In this document: positions 63,458 to 64,000 of the stretch, in pieces
Position numbering within the stretch: position 1 is the stretch's first letter
Layout of the letters: each line of letters begins with the position of its first letter
NCBI RefSeq assembly: GCF_000208865.1
Contig: NC_018393.1
Location: 558,001 to 622,000 of the forward strand
Reading direction: 5' to 3'
Length of the DNA stretch: 64,000 nucleotides
Origin: Neospora caninum Liverpool
Lineage: Eukaryota > Apicomplexa > Conoidasida > Eucoccidiorida > Sarcocystidae
Translations under genes and position numbers: made by a program
Notes under the pieces: model-generated
Databases searched by the model: none
The model's input: only the letters and a program-made list of their open reading frames with translations
What the model was told of the DNA's origin: nothing

Positions 63458-64000
63458 GTGCCATACCAAAATGGTGATGTCGTCTGCTGGCGTTCCACAC
63501 GCCGTAGTGCTGGACGAAGGGCTGCATGCGTCGGTGGAGGGGCATCTGCATCCACGAGGCAGGTGACCGACGAAGACGGGTTCGGCTTCAGGAACTACCT
63601 GCCCGATCCTCCTTCCCGCTTCCGTCGGCATGCTGCGGTGATGTGGACCGTTGGAGTTGCCTGCCTTCCCTTGTGGCGCTTCTCCAGCAATTGCCAGTAG
63701 GAACGCTGCGGCCTGAAAGAGCCTCGGCGTGACGCGCACCGTCTCTTGTCCGTGTATTGGTAGCGTCGTGGCGCCGGAGCGTCAGGTCTCCGAACCTCCA
63801 CGGACGGCAGCGACAAAGGGAACACTCTCGAGCAGCGGCTGTTGAAGGTGCGTAGACTGCCAGGTGGTGTCCGAGCGCGTGTGGCGGCATGGGGGCAGGC
63901 CGAATAGGGGATGCGGGGAGCCACTGATCCAAGTATTCTCTGCGCCAGTTGTGTCCCATGCTTCTGCACAGACGGCCGAACGCTGCGACGCTTGCTGGCG
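63458..64000 (+). repeat. Array unit 19 (partial, cut by window edge)
   Basis: First 543 bp of a further unit with mid block A. From about 63,826 it takes a form seen in unit 5 (CTCTCGAGCAGCGGCTGTTG), not that of unit 18. Confidence 0.9.

Larger units (their letters stand above)
33600..64000 (+). repeat. Head-to-tail satellite array, about 1.65-kb unit, 18 full copies plus partial ends
   Basis: A conserved block (TGGGGAGTGCCRTACCARAA, where R is A or G) recurs at nearly fixed spacing. Taking the GTGCC of this block as the anchor, units begin at 33688, 35337, 36983, 38645, 40310, 41959, 43611, 45246, 46903, 48591, 50242, 51893, 53544, 55197, 56850, 58501, 60154, 61805 and 63458. Lengths are 1635-1688 bp; the commonest are 1651 and 1653. 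The array runs off the right edge. Each unit carries a 16-bp minisatellite, a TATA-like AT stretch flanked by small inverted repeats, and two blocks that exist in alternative versions. Long ORFs occur on both strands but shift frame between units. The setting fits a subtelomeric or heterochromatic satellite; I could not match it to a named family. Confidence 0.96.

Noticed and set aside
33688..63732. Short plus-strand ORFs repeated in every unit (80 and 68 codons) as genes
   Set aside because: They begin at non-ATG or overlapping starts, overlap each other and the minus ORFs, and have no exon signals or known motifs.
33688..64000. CRISPR array
   Set aside because: The regular spacing comes from whole 1.65-kb tandem units with no short repeat/unique spacer pattern, in a eukaryotic genome.

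Overview
The window looks like nuclear DNA of a tissue-cyst coccidian, most likely Toxoplasma gondii or a close relative such as Hammondia or Neospora. The basis is intron-rich genes with GT/AG introns of 0.2-3 kb, long (TA)n tracts inside introns, alternating gene strands, and conserved protein blocks in the two recognisable genes. The species is inferred from this style, not proven.

Left part (1-8.5 kb): two divergent, intron-containing genes. On the minus strand, entering from the left edge, is the kinase half of a VIP1/PPIP5K-type diphosphoinositol pentakisphosphate kinase. I rebuilt eight phase-consistent exons (327 codons), and the gene continues off the left edge. On the plus strand is a four-exon gene (534 codons) for a prostaglandin E synthase 2-like thioredoxin/GST-fold protein with a CPFC motif. 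They share a 1.8-kb divergent intergenic region carrying five copies of a 28-bp tandem repeat about 330 bp upstream of the kinase start.

Middle part (8.5-21.2 kb): I reconstruct a previously unobvious minus-strand gene of at least six, perhaps seven, phase-1-linked exons (20,854 down to about 11,154). It encodes a helical N-terminal region, an acidic disordered segment with basic, NLS-like clusters, and a basic C-terminal segment. I do not recognise its family. Its 5' end lies in or beyond a 100-N assembly gap (21,226-21,325).

Right part (21.3-64 kb): beyond the gap I see no convincing gene. From 21.3 to 28 kb the sequence is low-information and partly G/T-skewed, with a small organelle-like tRNA-Ser fragment. 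From about 28 to 33.6 kb it contains badly decayed direct copies of repeat blocks, some alignable with the array that follows. From about 33.6 kb to the end there is a head-to-tail satellite array of 18 full units plus a partial unit, about 1.65 kb each, continuing past the window. Units carry a nested 16-bp minisatellite and alternate sequence blocks that are shuffled among the left units, whereas the right-hand units (12-19) are nearly uniform. This is the picture of a subtelomeric or heterochromatic satellite that is homogenised in its interior and decays at its border.
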